Shown one piece after another: positions 6,597-6,650 of a stretch of 6,650 nt of DNA. This DNA is from Candidatus Kapaibacterium sp. (GTDB lineage Bacteria > Bacteroidota > Ignavibacteria > Kapaibacteriales > UBA2268), in assembly GCA_030835065.1 (NCBI GenBank), contig JAUQWR010000453.1, positions 1 to 6,650 of the forward strand. The letters are read 5' to 3'. The position numbers were made by a program, and so were the translations under genes. Below the pieces are notes generated by a model, which saw only the letters and a program-made list of their open reading frames with translations, had not been told where the DNA came from and made no database searches. Position 1 is the first letter of the stretch; each line of letters opens with the position of its first letter.

Positions 6597-6618
6597 AAAA
6601 ATTATCTAGATAATTTTT
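6597..6618. repeat. Perfect 22-nt palindrome
   Basis: Positions 6597-6607 (AAAAATTATCT) are the exact reverse complement of 6608-6618 (AGATAATTTTT), with no central loop. A loopless dyad looks more like a protein-binding operator than a terminator, although the T-run would also fit a weak hairpin. It lies about 55 bases past the lipoprotein terminator, and its owner may be a gene beyond the window. Confidence 0.6.
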
Positions 6619-6650
6619 AAAAAGCTTTATAAATATATGATTTGGCAAAT

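Noticed and set aside
6597..6650. C-terminal end of a minus-strand gene entering from the right edge
   Set aside because: One minus frame is open for only about 17 codons before a TGA, which is too short to support a gene.

Overview
This is an AT-rich bacterial window. It holds the downstream part of a Mrp (Mnh/Pha-type) cation/proton antiporter operon, then an accessory segment with a stand-alone nuclease-like gene and a string of decayed genes, and finally a small lipoprotein gene with a strong terminator. The low G+C, the lipoprotein's resemblance to hypothetical proteins I recall from Bacteroidota, and the style of the genes suggest Bacteroidota or a sister phylum (Ignavibacteriota, Kapabacteria or similar). 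This placement is an inference and is weak.

Positions 1-2930 carry mrpC (its 5' end lies outside the window), mrpD, mrpE, mrpF and mrpG in the canonical order. All are on the plus strand and tightly packed, with start/stop overlaps at D/E (TAATG), E/F (ATGA) and F/G (ATGA). Their products form one membrane complex that exchanges Na+ (or another monovalent cation) for H+. mrpA and mrpB are expected just upstream. Positions 2931-3363 are about 430 bases of AT-rich DNA with no supportable gene.

Positions 3364-4455 encode a 363-residue protein with a type I restriction HsdR-N-like PD-(D/E)xK nuclease domain (D66, E80-x-K82, Q95xxxY99). It has no helicase motor and no methylase or specificity partner nearby, and it is followed by a perfect 10-bp hairpin.

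Positions 4490-5887 look like a decayed, very AT-rich cassette. A roughly 99-codon reading is broken by two one-base homopolymer deletions and two stop codons (4724-5021). It ends 2 nt before a DUF2971-family gene (5024-5887), which is intact except for one in-frame TAA at codon 54. A still weaker coding remnant may precede both (about 4541-4713).

Positions 6095-6505 encode a GTG-started lipoprotein of unknown function, closed by a strong intrinsic terminator. A perfect 22-nt palindrome lies near the right edge (6597-6618).

I see no complete new multi-gene system here. The most unusual part is the eroded cassette next to the orphan nuclease gene.
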